Of a DNA stretch of 64,000 nucleotides, positions 1-9,390 are shown piece by piece. A model generated the notes under the pieces. The model was given only the letters and a program-made list of their open reading frames with translations, had not been told where the DNA came from and searched no databases. Source of the stretch: Granulicella sp. dw_53 (GTDB taxonomy: Bacteria; Acidobacteriota; Terriglobia; Terriglobales; Acidobacteriaceae); NCBI RefSeq assembly GCF_018449545.1, contig NZ_JAAVUR010000007.1:248001-312000 (forward strand), written 5' to 3'. Both the position numbers and the translations under genes were made by a program. The first letter of the stretch is position 1, and every line of letters begins with the position of its first letter.

Positions 1-80
1 GAATATTCTGCTTGCCAAACGCAGCCAATCGGCCCATTCTGGATCGCATTCCAAAGATATATAGAGAGAGGTCGCCTAAC

Positions 81-1046
81 GTGAAGAAGGCTTTGCTCCT
101 CCCGCGAGTTCTCTCGTTGGCTATGGCCTTTTGTCTTATTGCAGCTCTGGCGCCTCTCTCGGGATGTGTTCCCGAGGGATATGCTGCGACAGTTACCGAG
201 TTCGAAGAGTCCTCGGATAGACTTACCGGGGTCTTTCACTCGCTTCTGGTCAATGCGAACATCACCGAAGAGAATCACTTCATCGACAGCCAGGTCTTTG
301 CCGCGCAGCCTATCGATCCGGTCTCCATTCAGGGCTCCGACATTCTCACGCCCAATGAGATCAAGCTCCGCATCTCGGCCATTCGAGCGCTCGCGGACTA
401 TACGACGGCTCTCGCTACTTTGGCGTCGGGCCAGCCCGCGGCGCAGATTCAGATCGACGCAAATAACGCCAGTGCCAGCCTGCAGACTCTCTCGGCGGAT
501 GCGGCATCTGCCCTGGCCCACCCTACCGAGGGTTCCACCACTCCGAACTTCTCCGGCGCCATCGGCTCCGCCGTCAGTGCTATCGGAGAGGTCATTGCGT
601 TGGTCGAAAAGCGTCGAGGCGAGAGGGAGATCAGGGAGAGCCTGAGGAAGAACGACCCTCAGCTTCGGGCACTCTTTGAGTTGATGAGCAAAGAATCCAG
701 GGAGCTTTACGCACGGCAGAGATTGACCCTCAGAGCCACTGGGGTCATTCTCTTCCATGATTACGATGTCGCTCGCCGTGCGCAATCCGCAAATTCCGCC
801 GTCCTAATGGAACTTAGCGACCGCATCAAGCGATATCGAAGAGACACGGCGCTTATCGACGAGGCGGATCCGTCGCGAGCCATCCAGGCCTTTCAGAGAT
901 CGCACGACGCACTCGTTGAAGTGATTCTGGCGCCGAAAGAGAAGAAGAAAGAGTCGCTGGCGCAACTGATTGGAGCAGTCAAGGCTTTCGCTTCCGAGGT
1001 CACTCCGCTAGCCGAGGATATCTATGCAGTCGGAAGACCTTCCTAA
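81..1046 (+). CDS. Putative lipoprotein of unknown function
   Basis: I do not recognise the family. The frame is open upstream from a TTG at 12, but the GTG at 81 has a purine-rich ribosome site (about 63-71) and begins a clean lipoprotein signal: KK, a hydrophobic core, then the lipobox LSGC at residues 26-29. The mature part (about 290 residues) is mostly predicted helix, rich in Ala, Glu and Arg, and begins with a segment about tracking a small-molecule-free helical bundle; no catalytic motif is visible. It is probably anchored to a membrane on the periplasmic side. The next gene starts 10 bases after the stop, so the two are likely co-transcribed. Existence is well supported by the signal peptide; function is unknown. 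Confidence 0.7.
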   Translation: MKKALLLPRVLSLAMAFCLIAALAPLSGCVPEGYAATVTEFEESSDRLTGVFHSLLVNANITEENHFIDSQVFAAQPIDPVSIQGSDILTPNEIKLRISAIRALADYTTALATLASGQPAAQIQIDANNASASLQTLSADAASALAHPTEGSTTPNFSGAIGSAVSAIGEVIALVEKRRGEREIRESLRKNDPQLRALFELMSKESRELYARQRLTLRATGVILFHDYDVARRAQSANSAVLMELSDRIKRYRRDTALIDEADPSRAIQAFQRSHDALVEVILAPKEKKKESLAQLIGAVKAFASEVTPLAEDIYAVGRPS

Positions 1047-1056
1047 GGAGAGACCG

Positions 1057-1374
1057 GTGAGCCCAGAGGATCTGTTGGCCCTGATCGTGGTTGCAATCGG
1101 GCGGCTAGATGCGTCCATGAACGGTCTGCACGACCAGGATGAACTGTGGGAGCGGCTCTACAAAGCGAGAACTCTTCTCGACGAGAAACATAAACTGTTG
1201 CTCAAGGCGGAGCTCCAAGCGGACGACGCCGAGTTTCAAAGGTTGACCGGCGACCTCCAGAGTGCAACCGAGAAGCTGAACGCGAAGATCGGTGATATGA
1301 CGAAGATCGACTCGATCCTCAAGATCGTCTCTGAGATCGCTTCCAATGCCGACAGCATCTTGAAGCTCGTCTGA
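1057..1374 (+). CDS. Small helical hypothetical protein
   Basis: About 105 residues, almost entirely predicted alpha-helix, ending in a stretch with heptad-like spacing (KLNAKIGDMTKIDSILKIV) that suggests a coiled coil. The frame also offers an ATG at 1024 overlapping the upstream lipoprotein. I prefer GTG 1057 because AAGGAG at 1045-1050 sits six bases before it. No signal peptide or membrane segment is seen, so it is probably cytoplasmic unless exported in another way. It follows the lipoprotein gene directly and probably shares its transcript. No family recognised. Confidence 0.6.
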   Translation: MSPEDLLALIVVAIGRLDASMNGLHDQDELWERLYKARTLLDEKHKLLLKAELQADDAEFQRLTGDLQSATEKLNAKIGDMTKIDSILKIVSEIASNADSILKLV

Positions 1375-1705
1375 GAGGCTAACTCCGAAACCGGTAACGC
1401 TGAATCTACTTCTGACCGTCCCGTTTGATGCATCCCACTCTGGGACATTCTTACTGCAGGCTTGATCGAACACAGTGGTTCGATCTAAGGTCTGTCCTTC
1501 GAGGGCTTTGCACTTTTTTGTCGCGGACTTCGGAACCTCCGCGGTTAGTTCTCCGAATGAAGATCGGTCGGATCGAGCGAAAAGGTTCAAGCGGTTCGCT
1601 TGTCAGCTCTAACGGATCATCTATATAGTGTCGGCTCGAACTGAGCCGGAGTATTTCCGGTCTCCAAGTCCATTCAGCCTATGTATTTAGAGTCAGGGTG
1701 TTTAA
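1375..1705. other. Intergenic region without recognised content
   Basis: About 330 bases between two plus-strand genes. The short open frames here (for example 1425-1628) have no ribosome site or protein-like composition. No strong hairpin with a T-run was seen after the 1374 stop. It presumably holds the promoter of the next gene. Confidence 0.5.
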
Positions 1706-3193
1706 GTGCAAATTTTAGGCAACACGCAACCCCAATCCAGCGCACCTCCAATCGCAAGCCATCCCTTCGAGCACGACGAGAGATGGCTTCTTGTGCAGCG
1801 TATCGTCCGAAGCAGGCACTTCGTCAAGGCCTCTCAACTCCGAGAGATTCTGATCTACGTCACTCACCGTGCTCTCTCCGATGAGGGCATCGCGATTCCC
1901 GAGCACGAGATTGCGTGCCGTGTGCTCGGACGTAGGGAAGGCTTTAATCCTAACGACGACAATATCGTTCGCGTCCAGGCCGGGCATCTCCGCAAGAAGT
2001 TGGAACAATACTTTGCGACCGATGGCCGAGGTGAAGCCTATCTCCTCGTCATTCCGAAGGGAGCGTATGTTCCTCACTTCGTGCCGAGACAGAGTGAGGA
2101 GGCGCTCGACAGATCGATCTTGAGGTTCGAACCGAATCCAGAGAGTCCTCAATCCAATCTGACGACTCAAGTCTTGATCTCTTCGGAGGTCAAACGAGCT
2201 GCGTCTCTTTCCTCGCCGACTTACTCCGATCTTGACGAGGCCTCCTTGCTCGAGCCGTTTCCTCAGCCGTCCGCGGAGATAGGGACGCGATGGTCTCTCC
2301 CATCCCTTCGCAAGGTCCAGTGGTACTGGACGCCGCTGGCGTTCTGCCTGGGAGTTGGCGCTGTGGTCGGCTTCTATCGGCTCGGTCCAACTGTGCCGTC
2401 TGTCGCGGTGACGAAGGTCCTTCCACGCAACATTATCGAACAGCATATCTTTGCTCCGGGTGTCCCTCTTTCCATCGTTGCTACGGATTCGAGCCTTGTC
2501 CTGCTGCAAAATACTCTGCATACCGATATCTCCGTGGGCGACTATATCGATGGCCAATATCCATCGAGCATCCTCTCCCAGTCGCCGGATGATGGGAGAC
2601 GTGCCGCTCTGGAGAATGCCACGGCTGGGCGCTATACGAGCCTCGGGGATCTGACCATTACCTGGCAGTGCGAGGAGTTGGCTCAGCAGTTGGGAGTTTC
2701 GGCTACGCTGCGTTACGCACGCTATATGAGCGTTCGGGACTTCGAGAAAGGGAACTTCATCGTCATTGGAAGCCGAAGAGGAAATCCCTGGACCTCTCTC
2801 TTTGAGCCGCAACTGAACTTTGCCCTCGAAGAAGATAAAGCGACGCATATGTTTCATTTTGTGAACAAGAATCCGAAGCCTGGGGAGCAGAGAGAGTATG
2901 CCAACCAGCAGGAGCCCCATGGGGACTATCTCAGCTATGTCGACATTGCACTGATTCCGAATCTCACGAAGACAGGATATGTTCTTCTCCTTAATGGATC
3001 GGTGATGGACTCGAACGAGGCGGCTGCTCATCTGATTTTGAATGGCACTTTATCTGCACCACTGCTGCATGCAATCAATGACCAATGGAATAAAGCACAA
3101 TCGATCGAAATCTTTCTTCGCGTTCACTCCGTCGGCGGTGCACCCAGTAAAGTCGAGGTAATTTCTCCGCGGATTGGGTTCGTGAGTCCATAG
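1706..3193 (+). CDS. Membrane-anchored protein with winged-helix-like N-terminal domain
   Basis: 495 residues from a GTG start. Residues about 22-125 form a domain often seen in Acidobacteriota proteins: LREILIYV near 46-53, a motif around 87-101 (NIVRVQAGHLRKKLE) and IPKGAYVP at 116-123. These resemble the DNA-binding winged helix of OmpR-like or CadC-type regulators. A single membrane segment follows at about 207-226, then a C-terminal domain of about 260 residues that would lie outside the cytoplasm. The layout suggests a CadC/ToxR-like one-component sensor that binds DNA inside and senses outside. That is inference: the family is usually annotated as hypothetical. It converges on the TonB receptor gene (stop to stop 55 bases). 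Confidence 0.72.
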   Translation: MQILGNTQPQSSAPPIASHPFEHDERWLLVQRIVRSRHFVKASQLREILIYVTHRALSDEGIAIPEHEIACRVLGRREGFNPNDDNIVRVQAGHLRKKLEQYFATDGRGEAYLLVIPKGAYVPHFVPRQSEEALDRSILRFEPNPESPQSNLTTQVLISSEVKRAASLSSPTYSDLDEASLLEPFPQPSAEIGTRWSLPSLRKVQWYWTPLAFCLGVGAVVGFYRLGPTVPSVAVTKVLPRNIIEQHIFAPGVPLSIVATDSSLVLLQNTLHTDISVGDYIDGQYPSSILSQSPDDGRRAALENATAGRYTSLGDLTITWQCEELAQQLGVSATLRYARYMSVRDFEKGNFIVIGSRRGNPWTSLFEPQLNFALEEDKATHMFHFVNKNPKPGEQREYANQQEPHGDYLSYVDIALIPNLTKTGYVLLLNGSVMDSNEAAAHLILNGTLSAPLLHAINDQWNKAQSIEIFLRVHSVGGAPSKVEVISPRIGFVSP

Positions 3194-3248
3194 ACGATCT
3201 GTGCGATTCTCCTGCGGTTTCTTTCGCTATTGACTCCAGGACTCGGAC

Positions 3249-6200
3249 TCAAAATAGAATTTTGAGTCCGACCTGAAGCTGGCGTGGGGAGTTGGACTGC
3301 GCTGAGACCACGCCAAAGTTGGGATCTGCGACGTTTGTGACTGGCCCTGAGAAGGCGGGTGTATTGAAGGCGTTGAATGCTTCGACCTTTAATACTGCTT
3401 TGACTCTCTCTGCCTCGAAAAACTCCTTGCTGACTGAGACGTCAAGATTTCGCAGACCAGGATTGCGAAGGTAGCCCGACGTACGGGACATATTTCCGAA
3501 GGTATAAGTGGCCGGTTGCGAGAAGGTCGCGGTGTTGAAGTACTTGCTTAGCCGATCCTCGACTCTTCCGCCGATCGATGCATTCTGGCCGTTGCTGTTG
3601 GGACGCTCTCCTGGGTTGAAGATATTGGCGACGTTGTTGGCCGAGAAGGCGAGCGGCGTGCCATTATGCGCGGAGAAGATTCCATTGATTCCATATCCTC
3701 CGAAGAGGGTATCCACAAGACGATTCCAGTGGGAGCCGAACTGCTGACCACGGCCAAAGGGCAAGTTGTAGACTCCACTGATCACTAAGTTTCGAGAGAT
3801 ATCGAAGCTCGAAAGAGAGTAGGAGTCCTGTACGAGAGGGATGCTGGCGTCCTGATAGGTTCCGTTGTTCCCGTAGTTGGAGTTACTGATGGAGTAGTCG
3901 TCGAGCGACTTACTTCCGGTGTACGAGAGAAGCAGCGTTGCATTCTTGCTGAAACGCCGCTCGACACGTATCTGTACCGAATCGTAGCGGGAGATCGCTC
4001 CAACGTCCTGATAGCCGTTGACAGTCGTGAATTGGGGAAACGGTGCGAGCAGGTATCGTCTCTGAACGGTAGCTCCGGAGAGTGGTCCCGAGATCTGAAC
4101 CTTCCCTTGGAAGGGGTTGGAGACGGTCTCCAGCAACTTTCCTCCGAGAGCCAGCGCCGAATCCGGAAGCTGATTGTAGCTTGGGCTAAAGGGCAGTTGC
4201 AGACCACGGCTTCCAACGTATGTCACACCGACCAACCAGTCTGATGGCAGTTGGTATTCGACTCCGAGTTGGTAGTTCTCCGAGTAGGGCGAAGGCTGTC
4301 TGCGCAAGCCTGCCACGATTGATCCGCCTGTTCCTGTAAGGAGGCCGAATGTATTTCCAGTCTGCGCGACGAAGGCTCCTCCGGGAAAGGGATTGGAGAG
4401 GTAGTTATTGGGTGTTGCTCCATCGAGGGTTCCAAAGTACGAGGTGGTGGCGCGATAGCCAGTGTTCTGAACAGTTGCTGCGGCTTGGTTCGGGCTGTCG
4501 GCGAAGAAGATGCCGTAAGCGGCGCGCAGGACGAAGGGGCGAAATGGGTGGTACGCGAATCCGACGCGAGGAGAGAAGTTTTTGTAGTTCGGGTCGGTTA
4601 CGTTCCTGGGGTTGCCGTTCACTCCTGCGTACTGGAGACCGCCCTTCAGACCGGGGAGTCCGGTCGTTGCGGCGAGGGGGGAGGGGACGTTGAGGTCCAG
4701 GAAGGTGGTCTGGTTGTGGCGCTCTGTCCGGGGACGGAAGAGATCGTAGCGCAGACCGAGGTTGAGGGTCAGCTTGTCGGTTACTCTCCAGTCATCCTGG
4801 AGGTAGGCTGCAGCGTAGTGGCTGATGCTGTTGACGATCTTGAAGTAATGGACCACGCTACCTGACGTTCCCAATCCGAGCAGGAGGGAGGCGAATCCGT
4901 CTCCCGCTGTAGGTGAGGCTGTCAGTGCGTTGGGACCCTGGGTCAAGGTGGTTCCGAAGGTAAAGCTGCCAGTTGCTCCTCCGTCGCCGTTGGCGTTGTT
5001 GGCCAGGATTCTAAATTCGCCTCCGAAGTTGAGTGTGTGGCGATTCAACATCTTGGTGTTGTTGATCAGCAGCGAGTCTTGCAGGTATCCGTTATTTCCT
5101 TTGCCTTGCTGGCCGCCGGAGCCGATTGCGAGATATCCGGCTGGAGCGATTCCGGGAAAGGTAAGTGCGGTTGCGGAGCTTTGGACGGCCGCTTCTCCCA
5201 GATAGGAGGGGAAGCCCAGCGTTGCGGGGTCGAATCCGTCGCCGGCGGTGGCGACGTTGTAGTTGACGTGACTTACTCCGGCTCTTAGCTCGAAGATGTA
5301 CGTCGAGCTCTTGGCGAAGGTATAGTCCAGACCTGCTCCGATCGCCGGTTGAGATCCAGTGGTTGCGTTTTGCGCGACCTGAATCGCGCTGGGGAACTGA
5401 TGTGCGTAGCCTGTGGTGGGATTTCTCTTAGAGAAGCGGAACGACACGCGATGGCGGTCGGAGATGATCTCATCCACCTTGATGTCGTACTGGTCGATGA
5501 TGTAGGGAGATGAGGCGTTGACGATGTAGTTGTTTCTCCCGAAGGTTCCGGGAGTGTTGGGCAGCGGATAGTACTTCAGGATGTTGGCTCCGACCGGATC
5601 GAACCGCGACGGATTGATGAAGTTTCCAGGGAATGGCGATCTGGAGAAGCTGGTGGAGCCGTTCGCGGAGACTGTTTTTACGGTCGTCGCCGGATCGTAG
5701 ATCACGATCTTGGCTCCGGTGCTGGTGGCGAGGGCGGAGAAGTCTCCTCCGCGCTCGGCGAGGGTTGGGACGGTTGTCGTCAGTTGCGAGGCGGTGTCCT
5801 GTCGGAGGCCTTCGTAGTCGACGAAGAAGAAGGTCTTGTCGCGTCCGTTATAGAGCTTCGGGATATAGACGGGGCCGCCGAGGCTAAAGCCGAACTGGTT
5901 TCGCTTGAAGCTGGGCAGCTTGAACCCGAAGCGGTTGGCGAAGAAGTTATTGGCATCCACGTAGGAGTTGCGGAGGAAGTCGTAGACGCTGCCGTGGAGG
6001 TCGTTGGTTCCGGACTTGTAGATCACGTTGATGATGCCGCCAGCGGCGTTTCCAAACTGCGTGGAGTAGTTGTTGGTCTGGAACTTGAACTCCTGCGTGG
6101 CGTCGACGGATGGAAAGATGCTGAGCACGGTGACGTTGTCCGTCGGGGGCGAGGCCGGTACGCCATCGAGCAGGACGTCGGTGTTGCCGGCTCTCGCTCC

Positions 6201-6776
6201 GTTGACGTTGAACTGCAGGCCGTTGAAGTCGGATCGGACCGTACCCGTGACTCCGGTAGCGAGAAGGACCAGGCTGAAGGTGTTCCTCTGGTTGAGAGGG
6301 AGGTTCTCGATGCTCCTGGTGCCGATCACCTGGCCGATATCGGAGGTCTGAGTCTCGAGGAGCGGTTCGGCGGAGTCCACGCGGATGGTCTCGGTGGTCG
6401 ATCCTACCTCCATGACGAGGTCGATCTGCGCGGTCTGGTCTACGTTCAACACCAGACCGGATCTCTCGAGGTGTTTGAAGCCGGGCGCGTCTACCGTGAT
6501 GTTGTACGGCCCTGGAGGCAGATTGGAGACGTCGAACTGGCCTGAGCCGTTGGTTTGCAGCCTGGAGGTTGCGCGGGTGCCGGTGTTCATCACGGTCACG
6601 GTTGCGGTGGGAATTACGGCGGTGGTGGAGTCCCGGACGGTGCCGCGGATGGAGGCAGTAATTCGCTGGGCGCTGAGTTGGAAGGCGTGAGCGAAGAGAA
6701 GTATCGCCGCGAGGGTTAGAAGGGTCCATGCCTTGGCAGTTGAGGTCAGGTGAAGCTGGGAGATCTTTCCTTGCAT
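3249..6776 (-). CDS. TonB-dependent receptor, Oar-like, with carboxypeptidase-regulatory domain
   Basis: 1175-residue outer-membrane protein. A signal peptide (about 1-36, ending LSAQ) is followed by a carboxypeptidase-regulatory (Cna-B-like) domain at about 38-120 (ASIRGTVRDSTTAVIPTATV, NTGTRATSRLQTNGSGQFDV). Then come a plug domain (NVNGARAGNTDVLLDGVPA) and a long beta-barrel ending in an aromatic residue (QVGLKILF), the usual insertion signal. Oar-like receptors are greatly expanded in Acidobacteriota and are thought to take up large oligomeric substrates with TonB energy; the substrate here is unknown. The gene stands alone, with a strong palindrome 135-165 bases upstream of its start. 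The second receptor in the window (51153-54635) has the same architecture. Confidence 0.95.
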   Translation of the reverse strand: MQGKISQLHLTSTAKAWTLLTLAAILLFAHAFQLSAQRITASIRGTVRDSTTAVIPTATVTVMNTGTRATSRLQTNGSGQFDVSNLPPGPYNITVDAPGFKHLERSGLVLNVDQTAQIDLVMEVGSTTETIRVDSAEPLLETQTSDIGQVIGTRSIENLPLNQRNTFSLVLLATGVTGTVRSDFNGLQFNVNGARAGNTDVLLDGVPASPPTDNVTVLSIFPSVDATQEFKFQTNNYSTQFGNAAGGIINVIYKSGTNDLHGSVYDFLRNSYVDANNFFANRFGFKLPSFKRNQFGFSLGGPVYIPKLYNGRDKTFFFVDYEGLRQDTASQLTTTVPTLAERGGDFSALATSTGAKIVIYDPATTVKTVSANGSTSFSRSPFPGNFINPSRFDPVGANILKYYPLPNTPGTFGRNNYIVNASSPYIIDQYDIKVDEIISDRHRVSFRFSKRNPTTGYAHQFPSAIQVAQNATTGSQPAIGAGLDYTFAKSSTYIFELRAGVSHVNYNVATAGDGFDPATLGFPSYLGEAAVQSSATALTFPGIAPAGYLAIGSGGQQGKGNNGYLQDSLLINNTKMLNRHTLNFGGEFRILANNANGDGGATGSFTFGTTLTQGPNALTASPTAGDGFASLLLGLGTSGSVVHYFKIVNSISHYAAAYLQDDWRVTDKLTLNLGLRYDLFRPRTERHNQTTFLDLNVPSPLAATTGLPGLKGGLQYAGVNGNPRNVTDPNYKNFSPRVGFAYHPFRPFVLRAAYGIFFADSPNQAAATVQNTGYRATTSYFGTLDGATPNNYLSNPFPGGAFVAQTGNTFGLLTGTGGSIVAGLRRQPSPYSENYQLGVEYQLPSDWLVGVTYVGSRGLQLPFSPSYNQLPDSALALGGKLLETVSNPFQGKVQISGPLSGATVQRRYLLAPFPQFTTVNGYQDVGAISRYDSVQIRVERRFSKNATLLLSYTGSKSLDDYSISNSNYGNNGTYQDASIPLVQDSYSLSSFDISRNLVISGVYNLPFGRGQQFGSHWNRLVDTLFGGYGINGIFSAHNGTPLAFSANNVANIFNPGERPNSNGQNASIGGRVEDRLSKYFNTATFSQPATYTFGNMSRTSGYLRNPGLRNLDVSVSKEFFEAERVKAVLKVEAFNAFNTPAFSGPVTNVADPNFGVVSAQSNSPRQLQVGLKILF

Positions 6777-7406
6777 TTGTGGCCTCGAAATTTGAATGGA
6801 CAGATGGAGCAGAGAGAGCAGTCCGGAGGGAAGCTGCGGTCAGAACGACCGTGCATTCCACATTCAAAACTCAGCCTTGGTAAACCATTCACTGGCCTGG
6901 AGTAAGTTAATTTACCGTATACAGACTGCGTTTACGGTAAAGAGCCTTTTAGAATCAGTGAGTTGGTTTGTCCCACTCTGTGGGTTTTCCTTCGGGAATT
7001 TCGCGGCAAGGCAGTCCCTATGAGGCCCTTGGTGTGGCCCATTTTCCGCCCATATTACGGGTGGAAGGCACCCCTCCCGGGCGGTGGCGCGGGCGGGGGA
7101 CCCCCTCCCCCCTTTTTTGGACAAAGTCTTTATTCGAATCGATTTAGGCGGGGACTTCCGAGGGGCCGTTTGGCTCGGATTGGATTGGCAAGGAACACAC
7201 AGCTTCTCTTCGCACTGAGCGAATTGAGATCGTGCTTTTTTTAATGCTTCTAGTTAAATTCTACGCAGTGGAGCATAACTAAAGTGCCATTTCGATCTCA
7301 TTGATTTGGATGGTTTAGCGCGATTAGGGGCTTGACAAGATGTTTTGCTGGATTTTTACGAGGTGCATGTTGTAACTCCAGTCGGGCCAAGGGTTCCGGC
7401 TTGCGT
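6777..7406. other. Intergenic region with GC-rich tract
   Basis: About 630 bases without a credible gene. It holds the palindrome at 6911-6941 and a strongly biased tract at about 7070-7120, where runs of G are followed by runs of C and then T (GGCGGGGGA, then CCCCCTCCCCCC, then TTTTTT). Open frames across it are short and low in complexity. Confidence 0.5.
6911..6941. promoter_or_regulatory. 31-bp inverted repeat upstream of receptor gene
   Basis: Arms TTTACCGTATAC (6911-6922) and GTTTACGGTAAA (6930-6941) match in 11 of 12 positions around a 7-base spacer. The right half also contains the perfect odd palindrome TTTACGGTAAA. Such symmetry is typical of a dimeric repressor site. It lies about 135-165 bases before the minus-strand receptor start, a plausible control region. 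The binding protein is unknown. Confidence 0.5.
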
Positions 7407-8336
7407 TCAGATTCTCTGATTGATTTGTTCTCCCTGTGGGACCTGGATTGGTGACGGCGCGACCTGGAAGGAGCGGAGGTTGAGGAGGATGAGTCCGGTG
7501 ATGACGATGGCGACGCCTACGTAGGCGGTCCAGCCGATGGACTCGTGGGCGATGGCGCCCCAGAAGAGACCCCAGATGGGCAGGAGGTAGGTGACGGCGG
7601 TGAGGTGGGTGGCGGAGATGTGGGCCAGGAGGGTGTAGTAGAGGAGGTAGGCGAGACCGCTTCCGACGATGCCCAAGGTGGCGACGGCGGCGATGGAGGA
7701 GAGGCGCACGGAGACCGGATGTGGTCCGGTGAGGGCGACGGGCAGGACCATGAGGGCCGCGAGGCTGAGTTGGGTGGTGGCGAGGCCGATGGGGTCGAGG
7801 CCCTTGAGTTTGGCCTTGGCGAGGACGGTCGCAATGGCGTAGCCGAGGCCAGCGCAGGCGATGAGTACGACTCCGCGAAGGTAGGCGCTGTGGCTGATGC
7901 CGATGGCGCGATCGGTGTTGTGACCGTAGACGACGAGCAGGACTCCGAAGAAGCCGAGTAGTACGCCGAGCACGATGAACTTGTTGATTCGTCCGTTCGC
8001 GATGACGAGGCTGAGAAGCATGGCCCAGATGGGCGTGGTCGCGTTGAGGACGGCGGCGGTGCTGCTGGGGACGGTCTGCTCGCCCCAGGCGAAGAAGGTG
8101 AAGGGTATGGCGTTGTTGAAGAGCGCGACGAGGAAGAGCCAAGGGAAGAGGCGGCGCGGCGGCAGGGAATGTTTGCCGGCGAGGAGGACGGTCCAGAGCA
8201 GCGCGGCTCCGAAGGTGGAGCGCAGAAGGGCGACCCAGAGCGGCGGGAAGCTGGCGCCGGCGATGCTGATGAGGAGGAAGGAGACGCCCCAGACGGCGGA
8301 TAAGAGAAGGAGTTGAAGGACGTGTGCGGTCTTCAT
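7407..8336 (-). CDS. EamA/DMT-family inner-membrane transporter
   Basis: About 309 residues with ten predicted hydrophobic segments in two repeats. It begins HVLQLLLLSAVWGVSFLLIS, the usual first helix of the drug/metabolite transporter family (RhaT/YdcZ-like EamA proteins), and has the LLRSTFGAALLW and LNATTPIWAMLLSL motifs in repeat one. The frame is open to 8417, but the ATG at 8336 gives the standard N-terminus and leaves room for a divergent promoter. It probably exports a small metabolite or amino acid; substrate unknown. It is divergent from a LysR gene, which likely controls it. Confidence 0.88.
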   Translation of the reverse strand: MKTAHVLQLLLLSAVWGVSFLLISIAGASFPPLWVALLRSTFGAALLWTVLLAGKHSLPPRRLFPWLFLVALFNNAIPFTFFAWGEQTVPSSTAAVLNATTPIWAMLLSLVIANGRINKFIVLGVLLGFFGVLLVVYGHNTDRAIGISHSAYLRGVVLIACAGLGYAIATVLAKAKLKGLDPIGLATTQLSLAALMVLPVALTGPHPVSVRLSSIAAVATLGIVGSGLAYLLYYTLLAHISATHLTAVTYLLPIWGLFWGAIAHESIGWTAYVGVAIVITGLILLNLRSFQVAPSPIQVPQGEQINQRI

Positions 8337-8418
8337 GATGGAAGGATGGCAGCGCCACTCTATCGGGTCAAGCGAATTGATATGATGGATAGCATCGTAA
8401 ATTTCGATGGGAGGCATG

Positions 8419-9390
8419 ATGCTCGACCTTCGGCAGATGAAGACGTTTCGGACGGTGGCGGCGGAGCGCAGCTTTACGCGGGCGGCTGCGTTGTTGAACT
8501 ATGCGCAGTCGAGTATCACCGCCCAGGTGCATGGGTTGGAGGAGGAGCTGGGCGTGCCTCTGTTCGACCGGCTGGGACGGCAGGTGGAGCTGACAGCCGC
8601 GGGGCATCAGTTGCTGAGTTATGCGGATAAGCTGCTGGAGCTGGCGGAGGAGGCCAGGCTGGCGGTGCATAGCAAGGGCGAGCCTGCCGGGCCGCTGACG
8701 GTGAGCGCTTCGGAGAGCTTGTTGACGTATCGTCTGCCGAAGTTGCTGCGGGCTTTTCAGTGCAGGTATCCAGCGGTGCATCTCTCGCTGCATGCTTCGC
8801 AGGTTTGTATCGCTGGAAGTCCGCTGGAGCCGGGAGTGGATGTGGCGCTGAAGATCGATGAGCCGGTGCATGCGGCGAACTTCATCGTGAAGCGGCTGCG
8901 GAAGGAGCCGATGGTGACGGCTGTCTCCGCCGATCATGTGTTGGCGAAGAAGAGGCAGATTCAGGCGTGCGATCTGGTGGAGCAGCAGATTTTGTTAACG
9001 GAGCAGAGTTGCAGCTACCGGGCGCTGTTCGAGCGGATGCTGGTGGCGGAGGGAGTTCGGGTTACGAAGTCGCTGGACTTCGCGAGTGTGGAGGCGATCA
9101 AGCAGTGTGCGCTGGCGCGGATGGGGGTCGCGGTGCTTCCGGAGTTCGTGCTGCATGAGGAGCTGATGCGGGGAAGTCTGGTGGCGCTGGCGTGGCCTGC
9201 GCAGAGGATGCATGTCTATACGCAGATGATCCGGCATAAGGATAAGTGGGTCTCGCCGGTGGTGGAGGCGTTCTGGAAGATGGCGAGCGAGATGCTGCCA
9301 GTCAGCCGCGGAGAAAAGCTGCGTGGAGATCAGCCTCGTGGTGTTCAGCGTGACTTAGTAGCCAGCGGCCTTGCCGAAGTCTCTGCGTGA
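8419..9390 (+). CDS. LysR-family transcriptional regulator
   Basis: About 323 residues. The N-terminal winged helix-turn-helix is clear: LRQMKTFRTVAAERSFTRAA, then SSITAQVHGLEEELGVPLFD and LTAAGHQLL. A periplasmic-binding-protein-like effector domain follows (from about residue 90). ATG 8419 is chosen because GGGAGG at 8409-8414 lies just before it; ATGs at 8407 and 8416 are too close or lack a site. It is divergent from the EamA transporter, with about 80 bases between start codons, the classic LysR arrangement, so it probably controls that transporter and itself. Its 3' end overlaps the ggt gene tail to tail by 36 bases. Confidence 0.92.
   Translation: MLDLRQMKTFRTVAAERSFTRAAALLNYAQSSITAQVHGLEEELGVPLFDRLGRQVELTAAGHQLLSYADKLLELAEEARLAVHSKGEPAGPLTVSASESLLTYRLPKLLRAFQCRYPAVHLSLHASQVCIAGSPLEPGVDVALKIDEPVHAANFIVKRLRKEPMVTAVSADHVLAKKRQIQACDLVEQQILLTEQSCSYRALFERMLVAEGVRVTKSLDFASVEAIKQCALARMGVAVLPEFVLHEELMRGSLVALAWPAQRMHVYTQMIRHKDKWVSPVVEAFWKMASEMLPVSRGEKLRGDQPRGVQRDLVASGLAEVSA

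Noticed and set aside
5784..6545. Plus-strand frame of 253 codons over the first receptor
   Set aside because: Gly/Val/Glu-rich shadow of the receptor's N-terminal third.
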